A DNA stretch of 35,944 nt from Candolleomyces eurysporus. Its lineage: Eukaryota; Basidiomycota; Agaricomycetes; Agaricales; Psathyrellaceae. Under the pieces are notes generated by a model. It saw only the letters and a program-made list of their open reading frames with translations. It searched no databases and was not told the DNA's origin. The stretch's first letter is position 1, and each line of letters starts with the position of its first letter. The translations under genes and the position numbers were made by a program. Below, piece by piece: positions 1-10,667 of the stretch. Location of the stretch: contig JANBPK010000842.1 in NCBI GenBank assembly GCA_027579435.1, positions 1 through 35,944 of the forward strand. The letters run 5' to 3'.

Positions 1-2890
1 ATTGTTCATTCGAACGATGAGTTCCGTTGTACACATGATGCGGCCAATACTTGACAGCGTAACGTTGGAGGCCAGTAAGTGAGAGATACGCATGCGTCTG
101 GCGCGATGGCAAAGGCGGAAGGGTGTTAAGAACCTTGAGGCAGGTCAGCCCCAACGCTGAGTGGGGATCGAAAGTAGAGATCGTGAACGAATTGTCCATC
201 GTTGACTCTGGCATGGTTTGAACGAATTCGAGGAAGGAGAGATGATAAAGAGCGCTTGCCGGGTGGATATCCTTCTCCGAGCCTGGGGGTGGGGACCGCG
301 TTTGGAGTGCGGAGAGAACCGATTGGATGTGATCGATGAGATGGGTGGCCATGTCTGCAAGCGATGCAAAATCCGCCTGAGACAGAGGTTCCTGAAGTAC
401 CAGAATCGCTCCAAAGAATTGGCGGAAGTGCATTTGTGATTTTGGGGTTGGGAACAGTCGCTTGAGAGCATTACGATACAGGTCCGCAAGTGGCCCTTCG
501 CTGCTGCCGACGTGCTGCTGACTTGTGAGGATCTCAAAAAGAGTTTCATGGGGCGGCAACTCGTTAAAAGGGAGTGAAAGCAACGACACGACAGTCGATG
601 CCCATACTGGGAGACCCCCCNGATAAGTCTGCCAGCCGGTTGACTTCTTCAGCAGTTGGTTTGCGCCCATTCCTCCACCGAACAGCCCTGAAATGCTTAT
701 TGAAATAAGCCTTGATAACGTCCGTTGAGACAGGGCGAAGGAAGTAGGCGCGCATGGATACGCGGTCGACATCCGGTAGGCGGGAAGCGTGTGGACCCAA
801 ACGGCTCGTGATGATGAATTTGACAACGGCGGTGGATGAGTTGACGTGAGCAAGTGTTTGGATAAAGGTAGGATGGTCCCGCCATTCGTCGATGGCATCA
901 ACGATGATGATGAGCGGACGGGGATAGTCGAGCGATTGCAACGGCTGGAGGATGTACTTCTTAAGATGTACCTCCAGTGAGGTGCCATGGCACGCGTCTA
1001 TCGCTTCCAAAATCTTTGGTATCGCCCGTGAATGAATGCTCCCAATTTCGTGGGCCAACATCTTGACGATCGTCTCGGGCCCAGATGTGGCTGCTGGAAA
1101 GGCGCCGAGGAAGATGGATGCAGCTAGCCGACCGACCGACCGAAGCTCGTCTGATAGATGGAGCGCAAGCGTAGATTTGCCGACGCCAGCGGACCCGTGA
1201 ACATTGAGTACGAGTTCCGTCGAAGTGGAGATCCAGTCACATATCTTCTCAACATCTCCCGTTCGACTGTCAGGCATGTATCGGTCTCGCTGACCACTAA
1301 GATCGGGCTGCTTTGGGAGTTCGTTCAACCTCACTCGCTCTAGTAACTCAGTCAGAGCAATTCACACCACGCTTCATCGCCGACATGGCTTACCGACGTT
1401 GTTACTAATACGTTGGATATCCTGTTGCAAATTAATTGAACTCGTGATCTAGATATTGTCTAGGTAAGTAACAGTAGATTTCACGACATAACAAATGAAT
1501 CGAACCTGGAAGTCTTTGATGGCGTCTCCCAAATTTGTATTCAGGCGTTCGAGTTCCACCCGGTGCTCTCCACTTTGCCAAATGCGAGAAAGTGTACCCT
1601 TCTCACTCAAATCCTGGCACTGCCTTGCAATGTCACTCAAACGGCTTGTGGGTATCCATGTCAATTTGGCGAAAGATAGTCCAGATATTTGCTACACTCA
1701 CCCCTCTAGAATCTCGATCGCTTCCCCCAATTTGGATGGTAGCTCGTGGACGGTGGAACAGTGCTCCGTGATGCTCAACGCGAGTTCTCCTGCCCTTGTA
1801 CAAAGCGACATCATGTCTTCGAAGTTTGAATGGGTTTGCTAAAGCCGACGTTATTGAAAATAGTATCAATGCGAGTCGATAACACTGGTCGTACCTGAGC
1901 TGCATGAAATATTCTCATAACAGCGCTAAAAGCAGGCACGAGAAATGGCACTCCGTCAACCATATCAACCACACTCCTCAGAGTCTCGAGCACCGGAACG
2001 CCTATGTCGAGGATCGAAACGACTGTTTTAGGGAATCCGCGAAACGGTGGATCCCTTGATATGCTACGCAATGAAGGGTGAGACGACTAGAAGGAAATCG
2101 TCGGGATTCAACTCGGTATAATAGAACTTCCAGAGATACACGCACTTGGATGTCCTCAATGGAATGGTCGACGTGGGATTCTGCAGTCTGTAGCCACGAT
2201 TCAGTAGTATGAAAAGAGTCGATGGCTTCGACCGCTCTGGTAGAAGAATCATCGATTAGATCGGTCAACCTTTAGAATAGATCGACGAAAGGTTCAACGT
2301 ACTTGAGAAAGCTCTCGACGGCGCTTGCTGACCCCGAGGAGCCTTGCTCTACATAGCGTGCCAAGTAGACGGCGAACTCGGCACATTTACCGACAAACTG
2401 GAGGAAAGAATCAGCAAATAGTTCCGTAAACTGTTAGAAAACTCGCCTTGTTATGATTTTCGTGCTTCGCATGGAGAACAACAATCGCGACCATGAGCTT
2501 CTTAAGCTGGGGATGGGCTTCCACTAAGCACGTTGTCGATAGTAAGGCAAGGTCTTTTTCAATCCCACCACGTTTGAAGGCATTCCGGCGAGGTATGGTG
2601 GTTATACTCGATGGCGAGAGTTTTGAGGGTGCGGCAAGACGCTCCGAATTCAGGTCGCCGTGGTTGAATTTCTGGGATAATGGGTCCGAAAACGTAGTAC
2701 GCTTGCCCAAGGAGTGCTTCAGAAATAGTGCAGGCCATCCGCTACGCGTCCTATCATCTCCCCGGCCCCGATAGTTCTCTTGTATCAAAGTGGCTGATTT
2801 GGAGCTGTGTTCAGAAGGCTCCGAAGAGAGCATGGACAGTAGTCTGCGGAGTTTGTCGCGCTTTCGTGTACTTGGAGAGGGTTGAGACAT
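1..2890 (-). CDS. NLR-like NACHT protein, tandem copy A, C-terminus outside the window
   Basis: This is the paralogue of the complete gene at 4788-9409 and aligns with it along its whole visible length. The start ATG at 2890 gives MSQPSPSTRKRDKLRR, matching copy B. N-terminal exons follow down to about 1400, then the NACHT exon from about 1344, with P-loop GSAGVGKST, Walker B LIIIVDAIDEW and KFIITSR. The first intron again appears to be GC-AG. Near 615-621 a C run followed by an N adds one base relative to copy B and shifts the frame inside the NACHT exon; homology resumes in the correct frame beyond it, so this is more likely a sequencing or consensus problem than a true break. The TPR half is cut off by the window edge. 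The inferred role is intracellular STAND sensing (non-self recognition or heterokaryon incompatibility); this is family knowledge, not shown here. Confidence 0.75.
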
Positions 2891-3010
2891 TGCAGTAGCC
2901 GGAGTGCAGGGAGAAGCTGGCGACCGACGCAGACTGGCTCTTATACCATCACAAAGCAGAAGGGGGCCATGAGGCTTGATACACCTGTCGGACATAAGAC
3001 AGGAAAAACT
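1..3010. repeat. Tandem segmental duplication, unit A
   Basis: Position 1 corresponds to about 6509, and similarity continues through the NLR gene to its 5' flank near 3010 (matching about 9530), weakening after that. Both units have the same orientation. The left end of unit A lies outside the window. Single-base differences are spread evenly and the reading frames are largely kept, so the duplication is fairly recent. Confidence 0.8.
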
Positions 3011-3037
3011 TCCCCCACAACGAAGCGCACAGTTTCG

Positions 3038-3436
3038 CTAAAATAGAACATGCTTGTAAGCAAGTCGCAGTAAGCAGGGTTCTGGAATTAACGTAGATAG
3101 CAGATTGAACGTCAGTGCCCGAACCCTGTTACTCAGACTGACAGAATTGTGCGAACCTTTCGGGGATGGCCAGCCGACCTGGCTTCTAGCTACGCCGTCC
3201 TGGATATCCAGCCTAATACTGGTTGAAGTCCACCTACATATACCGAAAATTGGTTCTATTATATTCTTCACTGCCAACTTGAGGGGGGTAAAGAGGTAGG
3301 TCCCAATCAGGAACGGCCCGAGTTTGTACGTCAAGCCCCTAAACGCGCTGGTCATTAGTCCGTGGGAATAACCTGTCAGACGACGTGCAGTCGCGCCAGC
3401 CTTACTTTTCGCGTTTTCCTTCCACTCAGACTCCAA
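3038..3436 (-). CDS. Hypothetical ORF divergent from Elongin C
   Basis: A 132-residue open frame starts MESEWKENAKSK, only 26 bp from the oppositely oriented Elongin C start codon. It contains a hydrophobic stretch (YKLGPFLIGTYLFTPLKLAV) around residues 38-57 and has possible intron signals inside. I do not recognise the family. The short divergent spacing would suit a shared promoter, but the ORF could also be a chance frame over the Elongin C promoter. Its 3' end enters the flank of the NLR duplication. Confidence 0.22.
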   Translation of the reverse strand: MESEWKENAKSKAGATARRLTGYSHGLMTSAFRGLTYKLGPFLIGTYLFTPLKLAVKNIIEPIFGICRWTSTSIRLDIQDGVARSQVGWPSPKGSHNSVSLSNRVRALTFNLLSTLIPEPCLLRLAYKHVLF

Positions 3437-3462
3437 ATCCCGCGCTACCGAACTCTCTCAGC

Positions 3463-4183
3463 ATGGAGGACGATATCGAAATGCAAGTACGCGCGAATCA
3501 AAGCACCGAGTGGCCCTCAACCCTTCATTTGTGCTGACGAACTGAACTACAGAACACGGTGACAACTGGAACCTCCGAGAGCAACAACGCAGCCAACGGC
3601 GGCACTGACGACTCCCAGCGAGCAAATGACTGGGTGCGGATAGAAAGCAGCGATGGCTTTTCGTACATTGTCAAGAGGAAGGTGGCACAGGCCAGTGGAA
3701 CGATGAATAACATGTTGGATCCTCACGGTGCGTGCGCTACCGAGAAGCCAAGCTATTACTGGAAAACTGACTCGAGAAATTCGCGGTGCAGGTGGTTATG
3801 CTGAAGCACGAACTAAAATATGTACCATTGATGAAAGGCAAGCGAACCTCTGGGCTCCCTCGTAATCCCAAACCAAGGGCGCAAGCTAACTGACGCGATT
3901 TATAGAGGGATCGTCACCGAGAAGCTGGTCGAATACATGTGTTTCAAGTCGCATTACCAGACCGTAGGTCCAAAGGAAGATATCCCTGTACAAGAAATGC
4001 AGGAGAGGATACCACCGGAGATCGTGTTAGAAGTGTGAGTGCCTCTCTAGGTCGAGTTGAGGTTCTGGGTGACTGATTTGTTTCGTCTCCACCAGATTGT
4101 TAGCAGCAGATTATCAAGAGAGTACGTTTTTGCCTCCTTCCGCCGGACTAAATCTTGTGCTGATACTCAATTTTCCAGTGTAA
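3463..4183 (+). CDS. elc1: Elongin C
   Basis: Six exons (3463-3486, 3553-3727, 3792-3837, 3906-4034, 4096-4121, 4179-4183) join in frame to a 134-residue protein ending at TAA 4181-4183. After a Ser/Asn/Gly-rich N-terminus it reads WVRIESSDGFSYIVKRKVA, then SGTMNNMLDP, EYMCFKSHYQTVGP, IPPEIVLEVLLAADYQE, which is the Elongin C (Skp1/BTB-like) fold signature. Elongin C is an adaptor that pairs with Elongin B in elongin and cullin ubiquitin-ligase complexes. Intron 3 (3838-3905) appears to start with GC (GCAAGC) rather than GT; the other introns are GT-AG of 57-66 nt. The gene is a single-copy housekeeping gene lying between two NLR paralogues. Length is about that of the family (112-120 aa) plus the N-terminal tail. 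Confidence 0.85.
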
Positions 4184-4431
4184 TCCATATGTTCTTGGCT
4201 CTATGTTACAAGTCATGTACGCGCTGGTCATATAATCTTAGCTTTCCCAGCAGAAATCCATCACAAAGAGTACAAAGCCGTAGCAAGAATACGAGAGACA
4301 ACAGAATGCAAACAAGAAAAGTACAACAAAGCCATTACTTATTACAACAGAATCGTCCGCTCCTTCCCATCTTTACACACGTCTTTATCTTCAGTTATCC
4401 ATCCGATCCCACATGGGGGCAACAGACAATG

Positions 4432-4728
4432 TTATGTCGTCCCATACCTCTTCAACGCAGCCGGCCTCGACCCAACTCCGAGCGTCCTACCCCTGGCCAG
4501 CCTCTCCGCGACCTTCTCAACCAAGGCATCTTCATTATCATCTTCACCCTCTCGTTCTTCCGCGAGCGTTCGTCGAATGAGGGTGTCCGAACTACCTGCA
4601 TCGACGTCCCTCCCGCCCAAACGCATACTTGGGGCAGGGAACATGTCGGGTCGACGCTCGAATTCGGGCAGACGTTCGTTGGCGATATCGGATTTGCGAC
4701 TGTGTAAGAAAGTTGGTGATGAGCGCAA
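4432..4728 (-). CDS. Hypothetical charged ORF, possibly an orphan terminal exon
   Basis: A 98-residue frame, rich in Arg, Glu and Asp (LAEEREGEDDNEDALVEK), starts 60 bp beyond the stop of the NLR gene on the same strand and ends LKRYGTT. It has protein-like composition and no low-complexity decay, but no recognised domain. It could be the last exon of a gene whose 5' part was displaced when the NLR unit was inserted or duplicated, or a non-coding frame in the Elongin C 3' region. The rest of 4184-4787 shows no other gene. Confidence 0.2.
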   Translation of the reverse strand: MRSSPTFLHSRKSDIANERLPEFERRPDMFPAPSMRLGGRDVDAGSSDTLIRRTLAEEREGEDDNEDALVEKVAERLARGRTLGVGSRPAALKRYGTT

Positions 4729-4787
4729 TACGCAGGGAAGGCTTTCCCAAAGTGCATATACATATGGCGAGTCTTGTCCTCGTTTTA

Positions 4788-7700
4788 CTATCTATCGTCC
4801 AGCGTTTGGCGTAGCTCTTCCTCGAAATATTGGGCATCGGCACGGCCCTTGTCATCGCTTGAAACTTCCAATCGCTTGTGCAGAAGTCCCAGCAGCAGCC
4901 TGACATACCCTGCTCGACGCCGGCTCCCAGCGGGATGGAGGTCCAGCAATTCACGACGAAGGGAGATGGCTTCATCGAGAATGGCTACGTCTCTGTCTCG
5001 CTCGAACTGAGATAGGAGAGCCTTGGCAAGATTGTCGAGGGAATCTGAACGGCCGATTCTGCGTGCTGGCTGGAGTGCGAGCGCTTCACGATCAAGCGAG
5101 ATTGAGTCGAGAAGGGCATTGATGTCACCGTGAGTGTGTACAAGTGTGTAATCACGATATTCTGAAGTCGGCATCGACCCATTCGCTGACGCCCAAGTCC
5201 CAAGCTCCGACTCGATTTCAAGCGCTTTGCGATGGAGCAAGATCGACTCAAGAAGGGCATTGATGTCCCCGTCGTGGCCATATAAGGAGTGAAGGGCCTT
5301 CCCAAAACCGTTGAGGTATTCTGACCGGTCGAAGTGGAGCGCTGGCTGAAGTTCTACGGCTTCACGATGATGCGATATGCTCTCTTTCAAAGTTTCAACA
5401 TCATGGTTATGCCGAAAGAGAGAATGGAGAGCTTTGGCCAGGGTATCTAGGCATAGGAAACGTTGTGGCCGAGGGTTTGGAAGGAGTACGAGGGCTTGAC
5501 GGCTCAGCGAAATGGCCTCATTCATCACGCCAATGTCACCATTATGCTCGTAGAGAAGCACAAGGCCATTGGCGAGGTTATTAAGTACGCCGGGGTATTC
5601 TACGTGGGATGGTAGGAGTAGTGCGACTCCCTGACGGTAGAGCGAAATCGCCTCGTTTAGGGTCGTAACGTTGTCATCATTCCTAAAAAGAAGCTGGAGG
5701 CCATTGGCAAGGTTGTTTAACAACATGTGATCGGATGTGGGAGAGAGTGCAAGCGCTTCGCGTTTCAGCGAAATAGACTTGTTTAGAGCCAAAATGTTGC
5801 CTCTGCGCAAGTAAACGGCCCCGAACACAATTGCAAGGTCGTTAAGCGCTGTAATACGGTCTACGAGGTCGGTTGCGGGGTGAAAGGAAAATGCTTCACC
5901 GAAGATAGACAAAGACTCGCTGAGAACCTCGGGATCACCGACCTCGACATAGAGGTATAGTAGGCCAGCGAAGAGAGGTTTGAGCAGCGTAGGGAAATCT
6001 GGGTTGAGTGCAAGCGCTGCACGGTGCTGTGAAATTGCTTCTTTGAGGGTGCCAACGTCTCCATTGAGTCGATAGCATGACTGAAGAGCCATTCCGAGCC
6101 GCTTCAGAGCTTCGGAGCGGTCAGGGTGGGTACCAGGCAACAACTCCACCGCATGTCGAAAGGTCACCACTCCCGCTTCACAAATTTCCAGACTGCTGAT
6201 CCCCTCGCCCATCCCATGGTAGCACTCTCCCAGTTCTGTCCATACCCCAGCATTCCCACCATCAAGCCGTGTGGCAACCTCCAATAAAGCCACTTGAAAT
6301 CCCCAGTAGTCCCCACCAACTTCATCCAGAAGACCGGCCAAGTTCCTCAGAATTGACGCCATATTCTCCTCCTGCTCCTGCCCATCTTTCCCGTCTGTTT
6401 CCTCCCCCTCCAGCGCTGGGAGCAGAACTTTGAGAAACTGCACTTTCCATCGTTGTCGGGTGGCAAAAGACATCTCCCGCAATACCGAACTGTGCGCCGT
6501 TTGCGACCATTGTTCATTCGAACGGTGAGTTCCGTTGTACACATGATGCGGCCAATACTTGACAGCGTAGCGTTGGAGGCCAGTGAGTGAGAAATATGCA
6601 TGCGCCTGGCGCGATGGTGAAGGCGGAAGGGTGCCGAGAACCTTGAGGCAGGTCAGGCCCAAAGCTGAGTGGTGATCGAAAGTAGAGATTGTGAACGAAT
6701 TCTCTATCGTTGACTCGGGCGTATTTTGAACAAATTCGAGGAAGGAGAGATGGTAAAGAGTGGTTGCAGGGTGGATATCCTTCTCCAAGCCTGGGGGTGG
6801 GGACCGCGTCTGGAGTGCAGAGAGAGCCGATTGGATTTGGCCTATGAGATGGGTAGGCATAGCTACAAGCGATGCGAAATCGGCTTGAGACAGAGGTTCT
6901 TGAAGGACAAGGGTTGCTCCAAAGAGCTGGTGGAAGTGCATTTGTAATTTTGGGGTTGGGAACAGTCGCTTGAGAGCGTTGCGATACAGGTCCGCAAGTG
7001 GCCCTTCACCGCTGCCGACATGCCGCTGACTTGTGAGAACTTCAGAAAGAGTTTCATGAGGCAGCAACTCGTTAAAAGGGAGCAAAAGCAACGACACGAC
7101 AGTCGAAGCCCATACCGGTAGACCCCCTGATAAGTCCGCAAGCCGGCTGACTTCGTCAGCATTTGGTTTGCGCCCATATACCCATTGAGCATCGTTGAAA
7201 CGCTTATTAAAATAGGCCTCGATGATGCCCGTTGAGACAGGCTGAAGGAAGTAGGCGCGCATGGATACCCGGTCGACCGGTAGGCGGGAAGCGTGCGGAT
7301 CCAAACGGCTCGTGATGATAAATTTGACGACGGCGCTGGACGAGTTGAGGTGAGCAAGTGTTTGAATGAAGGTTGGATGGTCCCGCCATTCGTCGATAGC
7401 ATCAACAATGATGATGAGCGGACGAGGATGATTGAGCGATTGTAACGGTTCAAGGATGTACTTCTGAAGATGTATCTTCAACGGGGCGCCATGGCATTCG
7501 TCTATAGCTTCCAAAATCTTTGGTATCGCTCGGATATGAATGCTCCCAAGTTCGTGGGCCAACATCTTGATAACCGTCTCAGGGCCGTATGTATCTGTTG
7601 GGAAGGCGCCCAGGAAGAGGGACCCACCCAGCCGATCGTCTGACAGAAGCTCGTCCGACAGATGGCGCGCAAGGGTAGATTTACCGACACCAGCGGGCCC

Positions 7701-9409
7701 GTGAACATTGAGTACGAGTTCTGCCGAATTTGAGATCCAGTCACAGATCTTCTCGACATCCCCCGTCCGACTGTCAGGCATGTATCGGTCCCGCTGGCCA
7801 CTAAGGTCGGGCTGCTTTGGGAGTTCATTGAGCCTCATTCGTTCTGGCAACCCAGTCAGAACAATTCACACCACGCTTCACAGCCGATGTGGCTTACCGA
7901 CGTTGTGACCAATGCGTTGGGTATCCTCTTGCAGGTTAATCAAGGACATGATCTAAACATTGTCAAGGTAAGTAATACAGTAGAATTCACGACACAACAA
8001 ACGAATCGAACCTGGAATTCCTTGATGGCGTCTCCCAAACTTGTATTCAAGCGTCCAAGCTCCACCTGGTGCTCTCCACTTTGCCAAATGCGAGAAAGGA
8101 TACCCCTCTCACTCAAAACCTGGCACTGCCTTGCAATGTCACTCAAATGGCTTGTGGGTGCCCAAATCAATTCGGCGAAAGATGGTCCAGATATTCGTTA
8201 CACTCACCCCTCTAGAATATCGATCGCTTCCCTCAATCTGACTGGCAACTCGCCACGAAAGGTGGAACAACGCTCCGTAATGCTCAACGCAAGTTCTCCT
8301 GCCCTTGTGCAAAGCGACATCATGTCTTCGAAGTTTGAGTGGGTTTGCTAAAGCCAATGTTATTGAAAATAGTATCGATGTGAGTTGATAATGGCACTGA
8401 TCGTACCTGAGCTGCATGAAATATTCTCATAACAGCGCCAAAAACAGGCACGAGAAATGGCACTGCGTCAACCATCTCAACCACACCCCTCAGAGTCTCG
8501 AGTACAGGAATGCCTATGTCGAGAATCGAAACGACTGTCTTAGGGAATCCGCGAAACGGTGGATCCCTTGATATGCTACACAACAAAGTGTGAGATGACT
8601 AGAAGAAAATCGTCGTCAGGATTAAATTCGCTAGGCTAGAACGGCCAGAAACACACTTACTCGTATGTTCTCGATGGACTGGTTGATGTGGGACTCTACA
8701 GTCTGCAGCCACGATTCCGTAGCTTGAAAAGAGTCAATGGCTTCGACCGCTCTGGTAGAAGAATCGTTGATTCATATTAGATCTGATAATGTTCACCATA
8801 GATCAATGAAGTCCGACATACTTGAGAAAGCTCTCGACGGCGCTCGCTGAACCCGAGGAGCATTGCTCTACATATCGTGCCAAGTAGACGGCGAATTCGG
8901 CACATTTGCCGACAAACTGGAGTAAAGAGTCAGCGAAGAGTTCCGTGGGCCGTTAACAAGCTCGCCTTGTCATGATTTTCGTGCTTTGCGTGGAGAACAA
9001 CGATCGCTACTATGAGCTTCTTGAGCTGCGGATGGGCTTCTACCAAACACGTTGTCGACAGTACAGCAAGGTCTTTTTCAATCTTGCCACGTTTGAAGGC
9101 ATTTTGGGGAGGTATGGTAGCTATGCTCGATGGCGAGAGTTTTGAAGGCGCGGCAGGACGCTCCGGCTTCAGGTCGCCGTCGTTCGAGCTCTGGGATGAT
9201 GGGTCAGGAAACGTAGAACGCTGGCCCAAAGAATGCCCCAGAAACCGTGCAGACCATCCGCCACGCGCCCTTTTATCTTCCGGACATTGATGGGTCTCCT
9301 GTATCGAGGTAGCTGGTTTGGAGCTGTGTTCAGAAGGCTTAAGAGAGAGCGTGGACAGTAGTCTGCGGATTCGGCCGCGCTTGCGTGTGCTCCGAGAGGG
9401 TTGAGACAT
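4788..9409 (-). CDS. NLR-like STAND protein: N-terminal helical domain, NACHT, TPR repeats (copy B)
   Basis: Eight exons (9409-8966, 8916-8822, 8751-8661, about 8538-8407, 8347-8208, 8150-8012, 7952-7898, 7843-4788) join to an open frame of about 1383 residues. Exon 1 encodes a basic Ser-rich start (MSQPSRSTRKRGRIRR). Exons 2-7 encode a helical region (FVGKCAEFAVYLARYVEQ; VVSILDIGIPVLETLRG) of the kind found before the NACHT in basidiomycete NLRs. The large exon carries P-loop GPAGVGKST, Walker B LIIIVDAIDEW, sensor-like KFIITSR, and then about ten TPR-like units of 43-50 residues with recurring AISLxRxALxLxP and LxNLAxxL. Intron 1 (8917-8965) is GC-AG; the exon 3/4 junction is the least certain. 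Family knowledge: NACHT drives nucleotide-dependent oligomerisation and the TPRs sense a ligand. Ligand and effector are unknown. Confidence 0.85.
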
Positions 9410-9530
9410 TGCAGTAGCCAGAGTCTAGGAGGGAAAAGCTGGTGGGCGACAGAGATCTGGCGTTTATATGATTACAAACCGTGAGATGACCATGAGGCTT
9501 GATACAGCCGTCGGAGATAATAAAAGCTCT
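6509..9530. repeat. Tandem segmental duplication, unit B
   Basis: This is the second copy of the segment at 1-3010, in the same orientation. It covers the NACHT half and all N-terminal exons of the NLR gene plus its 5' flank. The duplication presumably extends left to include the TPR half, but unit A is cut by the window edge. Confidence 0.8.
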
Positions 9531-9866
9531 CCCTTAAAATAGATGACAGGTTGAACATCAGCGGCCAAACCCACCGACATTTACTGGCAGATAGTGTAGG
9601 TTTACCCTTCATACACCTGGGTAGGAAAGACCGAAAAGAACGAAAAAAANGAATTCCAATCCCGGCCAAAAGAGGAAGTTGGTCACGTCTTGCCTCAAAT
9701 CACCTCGCGGTTGGCAATGGCCCAATAAAAACACCATTACCATTAAATACATGTTGATTGAGTAGCAAAAGAGTGCAGAAATATACTCAAACTAAAGAGG
9801 ACTTGCAAACGAACACTTCCGACCATTATCGACCCCTCGACACCCCTCTGTCTGGTGGCACTTCTT
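9530..9866. other. Spacer without a recognisable gene
   Basis: This is the 5' flank of NLR copy B, with an A-rich run and an N near 9650. Short frames on both strands are not convincing. It may hold the promoter of the NLR gene, but no specific site stands out. Confidence 0.3.
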
Positions 9867-10271
9867 TCAAGGAAGCTTGCAAGGCTCGCGGCATCGGAGG
9901 ATGTCGTTCAATCCTGGGCAGTCTGTCTGGCCACAGCGCCGACACCTCAGTCTTTGGATACGTTGATCCGTGGCCACCACGCGGCGTCGTTTTGAAGGGG
10001 AAGGATTGTTTGAATCTGAGTTGTTACCATTGTCATCTATCGGCACTGGGACTGGGACTGGGACAGTGATGGTGGCGGGCTGCGCAAGGCCTCCAGCAAG
10101 AGCGGGTAGCGATGACATTGAAGCAAGGAGGGCACCAATGAAGGGTTTGGTGCTCACTGCCGGTAGCGGAAGGTCTGTCACCAAGGATTTTGTTAGACAG
10201 CATTTCTCGCATGGTAATGCGAGTCCCGCAGTGCTACAGCTACAAGTAGGAAGAGTATGTTGTTGAGACAT
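9867..10271 (-). CDS. Small Cys-motif hypothetical protein starting inside an LTR
   Basis: The frame gives 134 residues: Cys-rich N-terminus (TCSCSTAGLALPCEKCC), a Val-Pro repeat (TITVPVPVPVPI), an Asn/Ser linker, a basic PSKRRR patch, and a C-terminal CRRCGQTDCPG motif followed by two further Cys. The CxxC...C pattern suggests a small zinc-binding module and the basic patch a nuclear location (inference). The ATG and first codons lie in the last bases of the LTR at 10261-10618, so the ORF sits immediately downstream of that LTR in the element's transcriptional direction. The family is not recognised; it could be a truncated gene fused to LTR sequence. Confidence 0.35.
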   Translation of the reverse strand: MSQQHTLPTCSCSTAGLALPCEKCCLTKSLVTDLPLPAVSTKPFIGALLASMSSLPALAGGLAQPATITVPVPVPVPIDDNGNNSDSNNPSPSKRRRVVATDQRIQRLRCRRCGQTDCPGLNDILRCREPCKLP

Positions 10272-10618
10272 ACCGTTGTACTGGGATCAACTATGATGAT
10301 GCTTGAGGTGAGTATACTACTGACTTTGCTTATAGAAAGTGCTTCAAGCTTTATTCGTACTAAACTACATGGTTTATATACTACTCGAATATGTGACCGT
10401 AACGTCACACCAAGTCACCTAGTGGTCTGTGCACATTGGATGACTGAGCATTGCGTGCTTAAGGTGTAATTCTAACACCATTATGACGCTCTGCTCTAGA
10501 TGCTGAACCTAGAATACTACTAGACCTGCTATATACCGAAATTACTGCGTAATACTATTTATAGAGGTTTATGTAATAAGCGCTATGGAACAAGCGTCTA
10601 TTTCACATAAGTTCAACA
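10261..10618 (-). repeat. LTR of the Ty1/copia remnant (3' LTR)
   Basis: The block begins TGTTGAGA on the plus strand and ends TTCAACA, giving the TG...CA ends and short inverted termini of an LTR. It follows the pol stop codon and a polypurine tract by the expected spacing. No second LTR copy is in the window, so its 358-bp length rests on the termini only. The 5 bases before it are TATGT; no partner target-site duplication can be found because the other end of the element is missing. Confidence 0.6.
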
Positions 10619-10627
10619 CTCCCCTTC
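10619..10627 (-). other. Polypurine tract of the copia element
   Basis: On the minus strand GAAGGGGAG stands directly before the LTR start TGTTGAAC and about 40 bases after the pol stop. This is the position where plus-strand DNA synthesis is primed in LTR retrotransposons. Confidence 0.55.
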
Positions 10628-10667
10628 GCGTTCTATTCCTCAATGAATAGTTAAGCGCCTATTATGC

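Noticed and set aside
4057..4707. Plus-strand ORF of 216 codons after Elongin C
   Set aside because: It begins inside the last introns and exons of Elongin C in another frame and has composition unlike a protein family.
7887..9409. A separate gene upstream of the NACHT exon
   Set aside because: The short exons here join in frame, with consistent phases, to the NACHT-TPR exon, so they are the N-terminal part of one gene.
9758..10069. Plus-strand ORF opposite the Cys-motif ORF
   Set aside because: It is antisense to the more convincing zinc-motif frame and has no recognisable features.
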